DNA of 11,975 nt, taken from DASYHS01 sp035998295 (lineage in GTDB: Bacteria; Pseudomonadota; Alphaproteobacteria; Azospirillales; Azospirillaceae). Below, one piece after another: positions 1 through 6,845 of the stretch (the first letter of the stretch is position 1; each line of letters starts with the position of its first letter). Under the pieces are notes generated by a model that had not been told where the DNA came from, made no database searches, and worked only from the letters and a program-made list of their open reading frames with translations. Made by a program: the position numbers and the translations under genes. The DNA lies in NCBI RefSeq assembly GCF_035998295.1, contig NZ_DASYHS010000084.1, positions 1 through 11,975 on the forward strand, read 5' to 3'.

Positions 1-184
1 GCCGGTTCTCCTCCTGGGCGGACAGTTCGACGAGGCGGGCCCGGACGTCCGCGCGCGACCACGGCGCCGAGCCGGGGGCGCAGCCGGCACGGCGCGCGGC
101 CTCGGCCAGGGGCGCGCCCCGCGCGGCGATGCGGCAGAACAGTTCGATGCTCGATGCCAGCGGCTGGGCGGCGGTAGCGGCCAT
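1..184 (-). CDS. Unrecognised protein, N-terminal part only (runs off the left edge)
   Basis: The frame starts at an ATG at 184-182 on the minus strand and stays open to the window edge (61 codons seen). An AGGAGG ribosome binding site lies about 8 bases upstream, which fixes the start, and a good promoter lies further upstream at 216-245. The visible protein begins MAATAAQPLASSIELF and is rich in Ala and Arg. Two predicted helices around residues 12-35 contain a stretch (LAEAARRAGCAPGS) that resembles the turn of a helix-turn-helix, so a small DNA-binding protein is possible, but no family was recognised. It is divergent from the lipoprotein gene and separated from it by about 214 bases. The start is well supported; the function is unknown because only the N-terminus is present. 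Confidence 0.6.
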   Translation of the reverse strand, partial: MAATAAQPLASSIELFCRIAARGAPLAEAARRAGCAPGSAPWSRADVRARLVELSAQEENR

Positions 185-215
185 GGGGCGTCCTCCTCGT
201 TCCGGTAGAAAGAAC

Positions 216-245
216 AATATGAGAACACGCAGCGGCGGTAGTCAA
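216..245 (-). promoter_or_regulatory. Probable sigma-70 promoter of the left-edge gene, with AGAAC direct repeats over the -10
   Basis: On the minus strand a TTGACT -35 box (240-245) is followed after 18 bases by a CATATT -10 box (216-221). Transcription would start near 209, about 25 bases before the ATG at 184. The plus strand over the -10 reads AGAAC-AATATG-AGAAC (211-226), two direct repeats one helical turn apart, a layout that could be an operator. The boxes are seen directly; promoter activity and regulation are inferred. Confidence 0.5.
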
Positions 246-301
246 GAGGCGACCTTCGACGCCACCATCGCATGGACGGACGCGACCCTGCCGACTTGCC
301 T

Positions 302-331
302 GTGGCACGTTCCCGGACTCCAGGCTATTAT
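302..331 (+). promoter_or_regulatory. Possible sigma-70 promoter of the lipoprotein gene
   Basis: A GTGGCA -35-like box (302-307) and a TATTAT -10 box (326-331) are 18 bases apart, in the only AT-rich island ahead of the lipoprotein gene. The start would be near 338, giving a leader of about 60 bases. The rest of the 185-398 intergenic region shows no gene. A 9-base string CAATATGAG occurs at 215-223 and again at 340-348, once near each divergent promoter. The -35 match is only moderate. Confidence 0.4.
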
Positions 332-398
332 GGATTAACCAATATGAGTTCGCGGTCCGCGTGCATCGAGCCGGCGGACTCGCCCTCCAGAGGACCCA

Positions 399-1886
399 AT
401 GGCACTCGGACGCGCGCTCGCCGGCATGGCCCTGGCCGCCGCTCTCCCTTCCCTGCTCGCCGGATGCGGCGTTACCCGCGACCCCGGCTTCGTCGCCCGC
501 GAGTGGGACAGCAGCATGCGGGAGCTGAACATCTATCCGCTGTTCCCGCCCCGCGAGGACGTCCAGGTCGGCGACCTCTACGTCGTCCTGGCCGACGCGA
601 AGGACGGGCCGCAGGACATCGACTACGGCACGCCCGGCATCTGGCTCGACAGCCTGCTGACGCGTGACCTCGTCGAGGCTTTCTACGATGCGCGCGCCAA
701 CCTGCCCCAGGGCCTGCCGGCGGCGCTCGGCCCCGACGGAAACCCGGTGGCGGCCGGCGGCAGCGCCGTCACGCCGACCCCCCTGTCCCAGGTCGTCTCG
801 GCGACCCCGCCCGACAACGCCTACCGCAGCGCCGATCCGCTGGGACGCCTGCGGCTGGTGCAGTTCCCCGCGTTCAGCCTCGCCCTGCTCGACGAGAGCC
901 AGATCGGCCTCGCCGCGCCGAGCCTGCTCGGCGGCCTCCTGGGCGGGATCGGCGATAGCGACGACCTCAACCTGAGCCTGTCGGTGCCGCAGGCGGAATC
1001 CTACGCGCTTCCCGCCAACGCCCTGATCGACCTGCTGCAAAAGCAGTGCGCGGCCGGCAAGCCGGTGATCGATCCTGCCCGCGTCGCGCTGGCGGGCGAC
1101 ATGCTGCGCCGGCCCGGCGACGCCACCGGCACGCCCGTCCTGACCGTGATCAGCGAGGTGTTCTATACGCGCACGCTCGACTACACCTTCTCGCGCCAGA
1201 GTGGATTCGGCATCGGCGCCGCAGCCGGCTCCGCCGCGACCGGCAGCCAACCCGTGCCGGGCACGGACACCGGGTCCACGACCGACACCGCAGCCGGGAC
1301 CGACATCGAGGCGCGGCTGGCGGCGCTCGAGACACAGGTCAACGGGACCGTGTCGGCGGCGGGCGGGCAGACCCTGCCGGGCGCACGCGGCAGCATCACC
1401 TTCGCCGGCGACCGCTCGATCCGGCTGTCGCAGAGCTTCGAGCGGCCGATCGCGATCGGCTACCGCGCGCTGTTCGTCCGCACGCTGCCGGACTGCGGGC
1501 TCGACGGGTATTCCTCCTACGTCGCGAGCGACGGGGTGCTGCTAACCGCCGGCCAGCAGGTGCTCGGCACGGTGCTGTTCGACCGCGGCGCGGCCACGGT
1601 CGATCCATCGGATGCCGCCGCGATCGCGGCCCATCTGGCGGCGGCCGGCGGGCCGGCGGCGGCACGGGCGGTCACCGTCGAGGCATCCGCCGAACCGGAC
1701 GAGGGCCAGGGCGACCCCGGCAAGCTCGCGGCCGCCCGCGCGCAGGCCGTCGCCTCCGTCCTGACCAGCGCCGGCCTGCCCGCCTCCGCAGTCACGACCG
1801 TCACCCGCCAGGCGCCCACGGCCGGCGCCCCGGGAACGGGAGCCTCGGCCGGCCGCTCGGTCCGGATCGTTGCCGGAGGGACCTGA
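399..1886 (+). CDS. Outer-membrane-type lipoprotein with a degenerate OmpA-like C-terminal domain
   Basis: The product is 495 residues. A short hydrophobic signal peptide ends in a lipobox LLAGC with the lipidated Cys at residue 23, so the protein should be a secreted, membrane-anchored lipoprotein. A GAGG ribosome binding site lies a few bases before the ATG. Residues 24 to about 270 form an unrecognised domain. About 278-300 is a low-complexity Gly/Thr/Ala/Asp linker, followed by a short helix (IEARLAALETQV). From about 378 to the end the pattern resembles the OmpA/MotB peptidoglycan-binding fold: VLFDRGAATVDPSD, then VTVEASAEPDE, then LAAARAQAVASVLTSAGL, and a final GRSVRIV. The usual G-H-T-D segment and the final N-R-R are not conserved, so peptidoglycan binding is doubtful. 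The gene converges on proB with no gap. The lipoprotein assignment is strong; the OmpA relationship is inferred from pattern. Confidence 0.8.
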   Translation: MALGRALAGMALAAALPSLLAGCGVTRDPGFVAREWDSSMRELNIYPLFPPREDVQVGDLYVVLADAKDGPQDIDYGTPGIWLDSLLTRDLVEAFYDARANLPQGLPAALGPDGNPVAAGGSAVTPTPLSQVVSATPPDNAYRSADPLGRLRLVQFPAFSLALLDESQIGLAAPSLLGGLLGGIGDSDDLNLSLSVPQAESYALPANALIDLLQKQCAAGKPVIDPARVALAGDMLRRPGDATGTPVLTVISEVFYTRTLDYTFSRQSGFGIGAAAGSAATGSQPVPGTDTGSTTDTAAGTDIEARLAALETQVNGTVSAAGGQTLPGARGSITFAGDRSIRLSQSFERPIAIGYRALFVRTLPDCGLDGYSSYVASDGVLLTAGQQVLGTVLFDRGAATVDPSDAAAIAAHLAAAGGPAAARAVTVEASAEPDEGQGDPGKLAAARAQAVASVLTSAGLPASAVTTVTRQAPTAGAPGTGASAGRSVRIVAGGT

Positions 1887-3026
1887 TCAGGCCAGGACCA
1901 TGTCGTCGCGGTGGATCATCTCGTCGCGGCCGCGCCAGCCCAGGATCTCCGCGATCTCCTGGCTGTGGTGGCCGAGGATGAGGCGGGCATCCATGGCCGA
2001 GTAGGCGGAGAGGCCGCGGGCGACCACGCGGCCTCCGGCGGTGCGGACCGCGACGAGGTCGCCGCGCTCGAAATCGCCCTCGACGCCGACGACCCCCTTG
2101 GGCAGCAGGCTGGTGCCCCGCCGCAGCGCCGCCGCCGCCCCCTCGTCGACGACCAGCGCGCCCGCGGGCGCCAGATGGCCCGCGATCCAGCGCTTGCGCG
2201 CGGTCAGCGGCTCGCCCGCCGGCAAGAACCAGGTGCAGGGCGCCCCTCCCTCCTCCGGCGCGTGGTCGAGTGCCGCCAGCGGGTTCATGCGCTTTCCCTT
2301 CGCGATCGCCATCCGGCAGCCGGCCGCGATCGCGATTCGGGCGGCGGCGATCTTGGTCACCATCCCGCCTGAGCTGTAGCCCGGCGGCGGCTCGCCCGCC
2401 ATGCCCTCGATCTCCGAGGTCAGCTCGCGCACCTCCGGGATCAGGACCGCATCCGGGTCCTTGCGCGGGTCCGCGGTGTAGAGGCCGTCGATGTCGGACA
2501 GCAGCACCAGCGTGTCGGCACTGATCATCTGGGCGACGCGCGCGGCCAGGCGGTCGTTGTCGCCGAAACGGATCTCGGCGGTGGCGACCGTGTCGTTCTC
2601 GTTGATGACCGGGACGGCGCCCAGGCGCAGCAGCGTCTCCAGCGTCGCGCGGCCGTTGAGGTGGCGGCGGCGGTCCTCGGTGTCGTCGAGGGTCAGCAGC
2701 ACCTGGGCGACCGTCAGCCCGTGGCGGGCCAGCGTCTCCTGGTAGGCGTGGGCGAGACGGATCTGCCCCGTCGCGGCGGCGGCCTGCTTCTCCTCCAGCC
2801 GCAGGGGCCGGCCGACCAGGCCCAGATGCTCGCGCCCGACCGCGATCGCGCCGGAGGAGACCACCACCACCTCCTGCCCGCGGGCGCGGCAGGCTGCGAC
2901 GTCGTCGGCGAGCGCGTCCAGCCAGGCACGGCGGATGCGGCCGTCCGTCTCGTCGACCAGGAGGGCCGAGCCGATCTTGACGACGAGGCGCCGCGCCGCG
3001 CGCAGCGTGTTCGGGGAGACGGTCAT
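1887..3026 (-). CDS. proB: Glutamate 5-kinase (proline biosynthesis)
   Basis: ProB phosphorylates L-glutamate with ATP to gamma-glutamyl phosphate, the first and feedback-regulated step of proline synthesis in the cytoplasm. The 379-residue product has the family's usual length and two-domain layout. The amino-acid-kinase domain shows VVKIGS (15-20), VVVSSGAIAVG (54-64), INENDTVAT (141-149), the LSDIDGLYTADP segment (176-187) and SSGGMVTK (218-225). A C-terminal PUA domain covers about 285-365. The ATG at 3026 is preferred because MTVSPNTLRAARRLVVKIGS matches the usual family start; an in-frame TTG at 3107 would add 27 atypical residues running through a palindrome-rich leader. No clear ribosome binding site precedes the ATG. 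In many alphaproteobacteria proB lies directly after obgE and before proA; here an arsenic block intervenes and proA is not downstream. Confidence 0.96.
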   Translation of the reverse strand: MTVSPNTLRAARRLVVKIGSALLVDETDGRIRRAWLDALADDVAACRARGQEVVVVSSGAIAVGREHLGLVGRPLRLEEKQAAAATGQIRLAHAYQETLARHGLTVAQVLLTLDDTEDRRRHLNGRATLETLLRLGAVPVINENDTVATAEIRFGDNDRLAARVAQMISADTLVLLSDIDGLYTADPRKDPDAVLIPEVRELTSEIEGMAGEPPPGYSSGGMVTKIAAARIAIAAGCRMAIAKGKRMNPLAALDHAPEEGGAPCTWFLPAGEPLTARKRWIAGHLAPAGALVVDEGAAAALRRGTSLLPKGVVGVEGDFERGDLVAVRTAGGRVVARGLSAYSAMDARLILGHHSQEIAEILGWRGRDEMIHRDDMVLA

Positions 3027-3062
3027 GGGTCGGTGCCGGAAAGTTCGGGTCGCCGACGAATA

Positions 3063-3080
3063 TCCCGGGCGCGCCCGGGA
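3063..3080. repeat. 18-bp perfect palindrome upstream of proB
   Basis: TCCCGGGCGCGCCCGGGA is fully self-complementary and lies 37 bases before the proB start codon. A second inverted repeat, CGGCAA-T-TTGCCG, lies at 3087-3099, and CGGCAA recurs at 3102-3107. The cluster sits in the divergent proB/MFS intergenic region and could be an operator or a leader hairpin for proB mRNA. High GC raises the chance of accidental palindromes, so function is only suggested. Confidence 0.5.
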
Positions 3081-3135
3081 CGCCACCGGCAATTTGCCGT
3101 CCGGCAAGGTTGGGGAGGACGCACCCGGCTCGGGC

Positions 3136-3145
3136 CACTATAGTG
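3136..3145. promoter_or_regulatory. CACTATAGTG palindrome, possible -10 element in the proB/MFS divergent region
   Basis: This 10-base perfect palindrome contains TATAGT on both strands and is the most AT-rich spot between the divergent genes, so it could act as a -10 box for the MFS gene, for proB, or for both. I could not find a convincing -35 box at 16-18 bases on either strand, so this is a weak call. Confidence 0.3.
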
Positions 3146-3207
3146 CGCCTCCATGATGCGGCCCCCGATCGAGAAGCTCCGTCCCGCGACGAGAGGACGG
3201 CCGGCCC

Positions 3208-4362
3208 ATGGCAGGTGAGACGGCCGGCCGGGACGCCTGGCTGCCGGCCAGCGTCGGGCTGGTCGCGGGCGCCAGCGTGTTCTCGATCACGATCGGCCTG
3301 AGCTATCCCCTCCTGGCGCTGAAGCTGAGCGCGGCGGGCGTCGGGGACACCATGATCGGGATCAACGCCGCGGTGACGCCGCTCGGCATGATCCTCTCCG
3401 CGCCCTTCGTGCCCGGGCTGACGCGACGGCTGGGTCCGTGGGCGATCCTGCTCGGCTGCACCATCGCGTCCGCCGTGCTGTTGCTGCTGATCGGCGCCAC
3501 GCAGGAGGTCGCCGCCTGGTTCCCGCTGCGCTTCCTGCTCGGATGCACCACCGGCGCGCTCTTCGTCGTGACCGAGGCCGGCGTCCTCGAGGCATCGCCC
3601 GCCCATATCAGGGGGCGGATGATGGGCGCCTACACGACGTCGGTCACCCTGGGCTACGCCCTGGGGCCGCTGATCCTGGTCGCCACCGGCCATGGGGGCT
3701 GGTTGCCTTTCGCCGCCGCCACGGCGATCCTGCTGGCCGCCTCCCTCGTGCTCACGGCGGCCCGCGCGCCGCTGCGCGGGCGCCTGGTCCCGTCGGGGGG
3801 CTCCGGGTCCGTCACGTCCTTCCTGCCCAAGGCGCCGGTCCTGCTGGTCGCCTGCGCCGCCGTCGCCTCCTTCGACAACGCCAGCATGTCGTTCCTGCCG
3901 CTGTACGTCGCCGACGAGGGCTTCGACGTCCGGACCGGCAACCAAATGCTGTCGGTCCTGCTGCTCGGCGGCATGGCGCTCCAGTATCCGATCGGCTGGA
4001 TCGCCGACCGGACTTCCGTCCCGGCGACCTTCCTGGGATGCGCCGCGGCCAGCCTCGCCGGCTGCATCGCCTTCCCGCTCGCCCTCGATGCGGGCCCGCT
4101 GCTCTGGGCCATGCTCGTGCTCTGGGGCGGAGCGGCGGTCGGCGTCTACACCATGGCCCTTGCGGAGCTGGGTGCCCGGTTCACCGGCACCGAGCTCGTG
4201 AGCGGCAACGCCGCGGTGGCGATGACCTGGGGCGCCGGCTCGCTGCTCGGCGTGCCCTCCGCCGGGGCCGCGATGGATACGGCCGGCGGCGCGGGCCTGC
4301 TGGTCGTCCTGGCGGTCCCCTTCGCGGTGCTCGTCCTCCTGACCGCCACCCGCCGCCGCTAA
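3208..4362 (+). CDS. Major facilitator superfamily transporter
   Basis: This is a 384-residue, very hydrophobic protein with about 12 predicted membrane segments and an N-in start, the usual size for a compact MFS carrier. A first six-helix half (to about residue 190) is followed by a short polar linker (RAPLRGRLVPSGGSG) and a second half. The loop between helices 2 and 3 carries APFVPGLTRRLG, a variant of MFS motif A, and the second half carries the related YPIGWIADRTS. The overall look is that of YcaD-like sugar or drug MFS proteins, but no substrate can be named. GAGAGGA (3191-3197) is a plausible ribosome binding site 10 bases before the ATG. It is divergent from proB and lies 91 bases upstream of arsR on the same strand. 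Arsenic involvement is possible from position only; arsR appears to have its own promoter. Confidence 0.88.
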   Translation: MAGETAGRDAWLPASVGLVAGASVFSITIGLSYPLLALKLSAAGVGDTMIGINAAVTPLGMILSAPFVPGLTRRLGPWAILLGCTIASAVLLLLIGATQEVAAWFPLRFLLGCTTGALFVVTEAGVLEASPAHIRGRMMGAYTTSVTLGYALGPLILVATGHGGWLPFAAATAILLAASLVLTAARAPLRGRLVPSGGSGSVTSFLPKAPVLLVACAAVASFDNASMSFLPLYVADEGFDVRTGNQMLSVLLLGGMALQYPIGWIADRTSVPATFLGCAAASLAGCIAFPLALDAGPLLWAMLVLWGGAAVGVYTMALAELGARFTGTELVSGNAAVAMTWGAGSLLGVPSAGAAMDTAGGAGLLVVLAVPFAVLVLLTATRRR

Positions 4363-4385
4363 GCCCCGGCCGTACGGGCGTCATC

Positions 4386-4437
4386 GAAACGTAACTTGAC
4401 GCCCCGGCTGTTTCGACGTTTCTCTAACTGTCGTAAC
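4386..4437 (+). promoter_or_regulatory. Probable promoter/operator region of the ars operon
   Basis: The 91-base gap between the MFS gene and arsR holds a TTGACG -35-like box at 4396-4401 and an AT-richer stretch with TTCTCTAACT (4420-4429) where the -10 should be. A 7-base inverted repeat, GAAACGT (4386-4392) and ACGTTTC (4416-4422), brackets the -35 box and spacer, and CGTAAC occurs at 4390-4395 and 4432-4437. ArsR-family repressors bind inverted repeats over their own promoters, so this is the likely autoregulatory operator. The repeats are seen directly; the assignment to ArsR is inferred. Confidence 0.5.
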
Positions 4438-4453
4438 GACTGGGAAGACCCCG

Positions 4454-4819
4454 ATGGAAACGAAGACCGCGGTGCAGGCGCTGTCGGCACTAGCACAGGA
4501 AACGCGCCTCGCGGTGTTCCGCCTGCTCGTCATCGCCGGACCCGACGGATTGAACGCGGGGGACATCGCCCAGCGCCTGGGCGTCGGGGCATCGACGATG
4601 TCGCATCACCTCGCCCATCTGGAACGCGCGGGCCTCGTACGCTCCCAGCGCGTCCAGCGTCAGATCTTCTATGCAACCGATTATGCGGGCACGCGCCGGC
4701 TGCTGGCCTTCCTGATGGAGGACTGCTGCCAGGGCATGCCGGAACTGTGCGACGTCGGCGCGGAATGCGCCCCGCCCGGAGAGGCCGAAACCTGCGGAGC
4801 TCGAGGAAGCCGCCCATGA
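4454..4819 (+). CDS. arsR: ArsR-family As(III)-responsive repressor
   Basis: This is a 121-residue winged helix-turn-helix repressor of the ArsR/SmtB family, which releases its own promoter when arsenite binds. The N-terminus (ALSALAQETRLAVFRLL, 9-25) and the recognition helix region (IAQRLGVGASTMSHHLAHLERAGLV, about 38-62) are typical. The E. coli-type ELCVCDLC metal site is absent. The protein instead has Cys91-Cys92 and Cys99 (DCCQGMPELC) near the C-terminus, plus Cys105 and Cys114. This resembles the C-terminal three-cysteine As(III) site of the Acidithiobacillus-type ArsR. GGGAAGA lies just upstream as ribosome binding site. The stop overlaps the arsC start as ATGA, pointing to translational coupling in one operon. 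Confidence 0.94.
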   Translation: METKTAVQALSALAQETRLAVFRLLVIAGPDGLNAGDIAQRLGVGASTMSHHLAHLERAGLVRSQRVQRQIFYATDYAGTRRLLAFLMEDCCQGMPELCDVGAECAPPGEAETCGARGSRP

Positions 4820-5340
4820 ACCCGCCACGGACCTACACCGTCCTGTTCCTTTGCACCGGCAACAGTGCCCGCAGCATCATGGCGGAGGCGGCCATGAACC
4901 GCTGGGGTGCCGGCAGGTTCCGGGCCTTCAGCGCCGGCAGCCAGCCCAAGGGCCAGGTGCATCCGATGACGCTGGCGCTGCTCGAGGGCCTGAACTACGA
5001 CGTCTCGCCCTTCCGCTCGAAGTCCTGGGACGAGTTCGCCGGACCGGGGGCGGAGCCGCTCGACTTCGTGTTCACGGTCTGCGACAACGCGGCCGGCGAG
5101 GTCTGCCCGATCTGGCCGGGCCAGCCGATGACGGCGCATTGGGGCGTCGAGGACCCGGCCGCCTTCGTCGGGCCGGAGGACAAGACGCTGAAGGCGTTCC
5201 GCCGCGCCTATCTGGAGTTGGAAGGCCGGGTCAAGGTCTTCACGAGCCTGCGGCACGAGGCGCTCGACAGGCTTTCGCTTCAGGCCAAGCTGCGCGAGAT
5301 CGGGCTGATGCGCCCGGAGGTCGAGAATGGCGCAGCCTGA
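4816..5340 (+). CDS. arsC: Arsenate reductase, low-molecular-weight phosphatase (thioredoxin-linked) type
   Basis: The 174-residue protein reduces arsenate to arsenite in the cytoplasm, making the substrate for the Acr3 pump. It has the LMW-phosphatase P-loop C13-TGNSA-R19 directly after the first strand (YTVLFLCTGNSARS). Two further cysteines, C89 and C97 (TVCDNAAGEVCPIWPG), sit where the family places the redox relay. EDPA (112-115) carries the likely general acid Asp113. The ATG at 4816 is chosen because it begins immediately before the P-loop strand, has GAGGAAG upstream and overlaps the arsR stop by ATGA; the longer upstream open frame is arsR read out of frame. The end overlaps the acr3 start by 14 bases. 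It is unlike the glutaredoxin-linked E. coli ArsC fold. Confidence 0.95.
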   Translation: MNPPRTYTVLFLCTGNSARSIMAEAAMNRWGAGRFRAFSAGSQPKGQVHPMTLALLEGLNYDVSPFRSKSWDEFAGPGAEPLDFVFTVCDNAAGEVCPIWPGQPMTAHWGVEDPAAFVGPEDKTLKAFRRAYLELEGRVKVFTSLRHEALDRLSLQAKLREIGLMRPEVENGAA

Positions 5341-6406
5341 GGCCGTCGTCGGCGCCGGGCGCGAGCGCCCGGGCATCGGTTTCTTCGAGCGCTGGCTGAG
5401 CCTCTGGGTCGGCCTGTGCATCGTCGCCGGGATCGGCCTCGGCCATGTCGCCCCCGGCGCGTTCGCGGCCATCGCCGCCGCCGAGGCGGCGCGGGTGAAC
5501 CTGCCGGTCGCGGCCCTGATCTGGCTGATGATCATCCCCATGCTGCTGAAGATCGACTTCGGCGCGCTGGGCCATGTCCGCGAGCACTGGCGCGGGATCG
5601 GCGTCACCCTGTTCATCAACTGGGCCGTCAAGCCGTTCTCGATGGCGGTGCTGGCCTGGCTGTTCATCGGCCAGCTCTTCGCGCCGCTCCTGCCCCAGGA
5701 CCAGATCGGCTCCTACATCGCGGGGCTGATCCTGCTGGCCGCGGCACCGTGCACGGCCATGGTGTTCGTCTGGTCGAACCTGTGCGACGGCGAGCCCCAT
5801 TTCACGCTGGGCCAGGTGGCGCTCAACGACCTCATCATGGTCTTCGCCTTCGCCCCCATCGTCGGGCTGCTGCTGGGCGTCGCCGCGATCACCGTGCCCT
5901 GGGACACCCTGCTGCTGTCCGTCGCGCTCTACATCGCCGTCCCGGTCGTGGTCGCCCAGGGATGGCGGCGGCATCTGCTTGCAACGGGCGGCGAGGCGGC
6001 GCTCGCCCGCATGCTATCGGTACTCCAGCCCTTCTCGCTCGCGGCCCTGCTGGCGACCCTGGTGCTGCTGTTCGGCTTCCAGGGCGAACGGATCCTGGCC
6101 GAGCCGGCGGTGATCCTGCTGTTGGCGGTGCCGATCCTGATCCAGGTCTACCTGAATGCCGGCCTCGCCTACTGGCTGTCGCGGCGCTTCGGCGTGGCGT
6201 GGTGCGTCGCCGCTCCCGCGGCGCTGATCGGCGCATCCAACTTCTTCGAACTGGCGGTCGCGGCCGCGATCAGCCTGTTCGGCCTCAACTCCGGCGCGGC
6301 GCTTGCGACCGTGGTCGGCGTGCTGGTCGAGGTTCCCGTGATGCTGTCCGTCGTGCGAATCGTCAAGGCCAGCCGCGGCTGGTACGAAAGGGGAGCCCAT
6401 GCCTGA
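5327..6406 (+). CDS. acr3: Arsenite efflux transporter, Acr3 family
   Basis: This 359-residue inner-membrane protein of the BART superfamily exports arsenite using the proton gradient. About ten membrane segments follow a short cytoplasmic N-terminus (FFERWLSLWVGLCIVAGIGLG). Typical Acr3 segments are visible: LIWLMIIPMLLKIDFG (64-79), NWAVKPFSMA (98-107), and APCTAMVFVWSNLCDGEPHFTL (140-161) with the essential Cys142. VALNDLIM (164-171) and GASNFFELAVAAAI near the C-terminus also match. A GGAGG ribosome binding site lies inside the end of arsC. The start overlaps arsC by 14 bases and the end overlaps arsN2 by 8 bases, so the genes are co-translated from one operon. Confidence 0.96.
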   Translation: MAQPEAVVGAGRERPGIGFFERWLSLWVGLCIVAGIGLGHVAPGAFAAIAAAEAARVNLPVAALIWLMIIPMLLKIDFGALGHVREHWRGIGVTLFINWAVKPFSMAVLAWLFIGQLFAPLLPQDQIGSYIAGLILLAAAPCTAMVFVWSNLCDGEPHFTLGQVALNDLIMVFAFAPIVGLLLGVAAITVPWDTLLLSVALYIAVPVVVAQGWRRHLLATGGEAALARMLSVLQPFSLAALLATLVLLFGFQGERILAEPAVILLLAVPILIQVYLNAGLAYWLSRRFGVAWCVAAPAALIGASNFFELAVAAAISLFGLNSGAALATVVGVLVEVPVMLSVVRIVKASRGWYERGAHA

Positions 6407-6839
6407 GCTGACCGCGGAACCGCTGGATGCCGGGTCGATCGCCGAACTGGCGGCAGCGCTCGGCGATGCCGGGCTGCCGACGGACGATCTCGGCGAGCCG
6501 GGCCGGGCCTTCTTCCGCTTCCGCGACGAGGCCGGCACGGTGGTCGCCTATGGCGGGATGGAGCCCTGTGGCGCCGCGGTGCTGCTGCGCTCGATCGTGA
6601 CGCTGCCCTCGGCCCGCGGCCGGGGGCACGGGCGCGCCGTGGTCGACTGGCTGGCGGCGCGCGCGGCGGCGGACGGGGCCGAGGAGCTCTACCTCCTGAC
6701 GACGACGGCGGCGCCGTTCTTCGCCGCCGCGGGCTTCCAGCCCGCGGACCGCGCGACCGCCCCGGCGGCCGTCACGGCGAGCCGCCAGTTCTCCGGCCTG
6801 TGCCCGGCGAGCGCCGCGTTCCTGCGCCGGCCCGCGTAG
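6399..6839 (+). CDS. arsN2: GNAT acetyltransferase of the arsenic-resistance ArsN2 type
   Basis: This is a 146-residue protein with the GNAT fold. SIVTLPSARGRGHGRAVVDWL (65-85) holds the acetyl-CoA loop RGRGHG (73-78). LYLLTTTAAPFFAAAGF (97-113) and the FSGLCP segment (131-136) are characteristic of the small acetyltransferases found at the end of ars operons and named ArsN2. Related ArsN proteins acetylate the amino group of organoarsenicals such as arsinothricin; the exact substrate of the ArsN2 branch cannot be read from sequence. GGGGAG precedes the ATG, which overlaps the acr3 stop by 8 bases. The stop lies 6 bases from the convergent obgE stop, leaving no room for a terminator. Operon position supports the assignment strongly. 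Confidence 0.88.
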   Translation: MPELTAEPLDAGSIAELAAALGDAGLPTDDLGEPGRAFFRFRDEAGTVVAYGGMEPCGAAVLLRSIVTLPSARGRGHGRAVVDWLAARAAADGAEELYLLTTTAAPFFAAAGFQPADRATAPAAVTASRQFSGLCPASAAFLRRPA

Positions 6840-6845
6840 CGGCCG

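Noticed and set aside
304..320. TGGCACG-like sigma-54 promoter ahead of the lipoprotein gene
   Set aside because: The -24-like half is present, but the matching TTGC element at the required spacing is absent.
1801..3945. 714-codon open frame on the minus strand over proB and the MFS gene
   Set aside because: It is Arg/Gly/Pro-rich out-of-frame translation of real genes, expected from the high GC content; proB and the MFS frame carry the family motifs.
4396..4815. Extended N-terminus for arsC reading back through arsR
   Set aside because: The added sequence is arsR out of frame; the ATG at 4816 has a ribosome binding site, overlaps the arsR stop and starts just before the P-loop strand.
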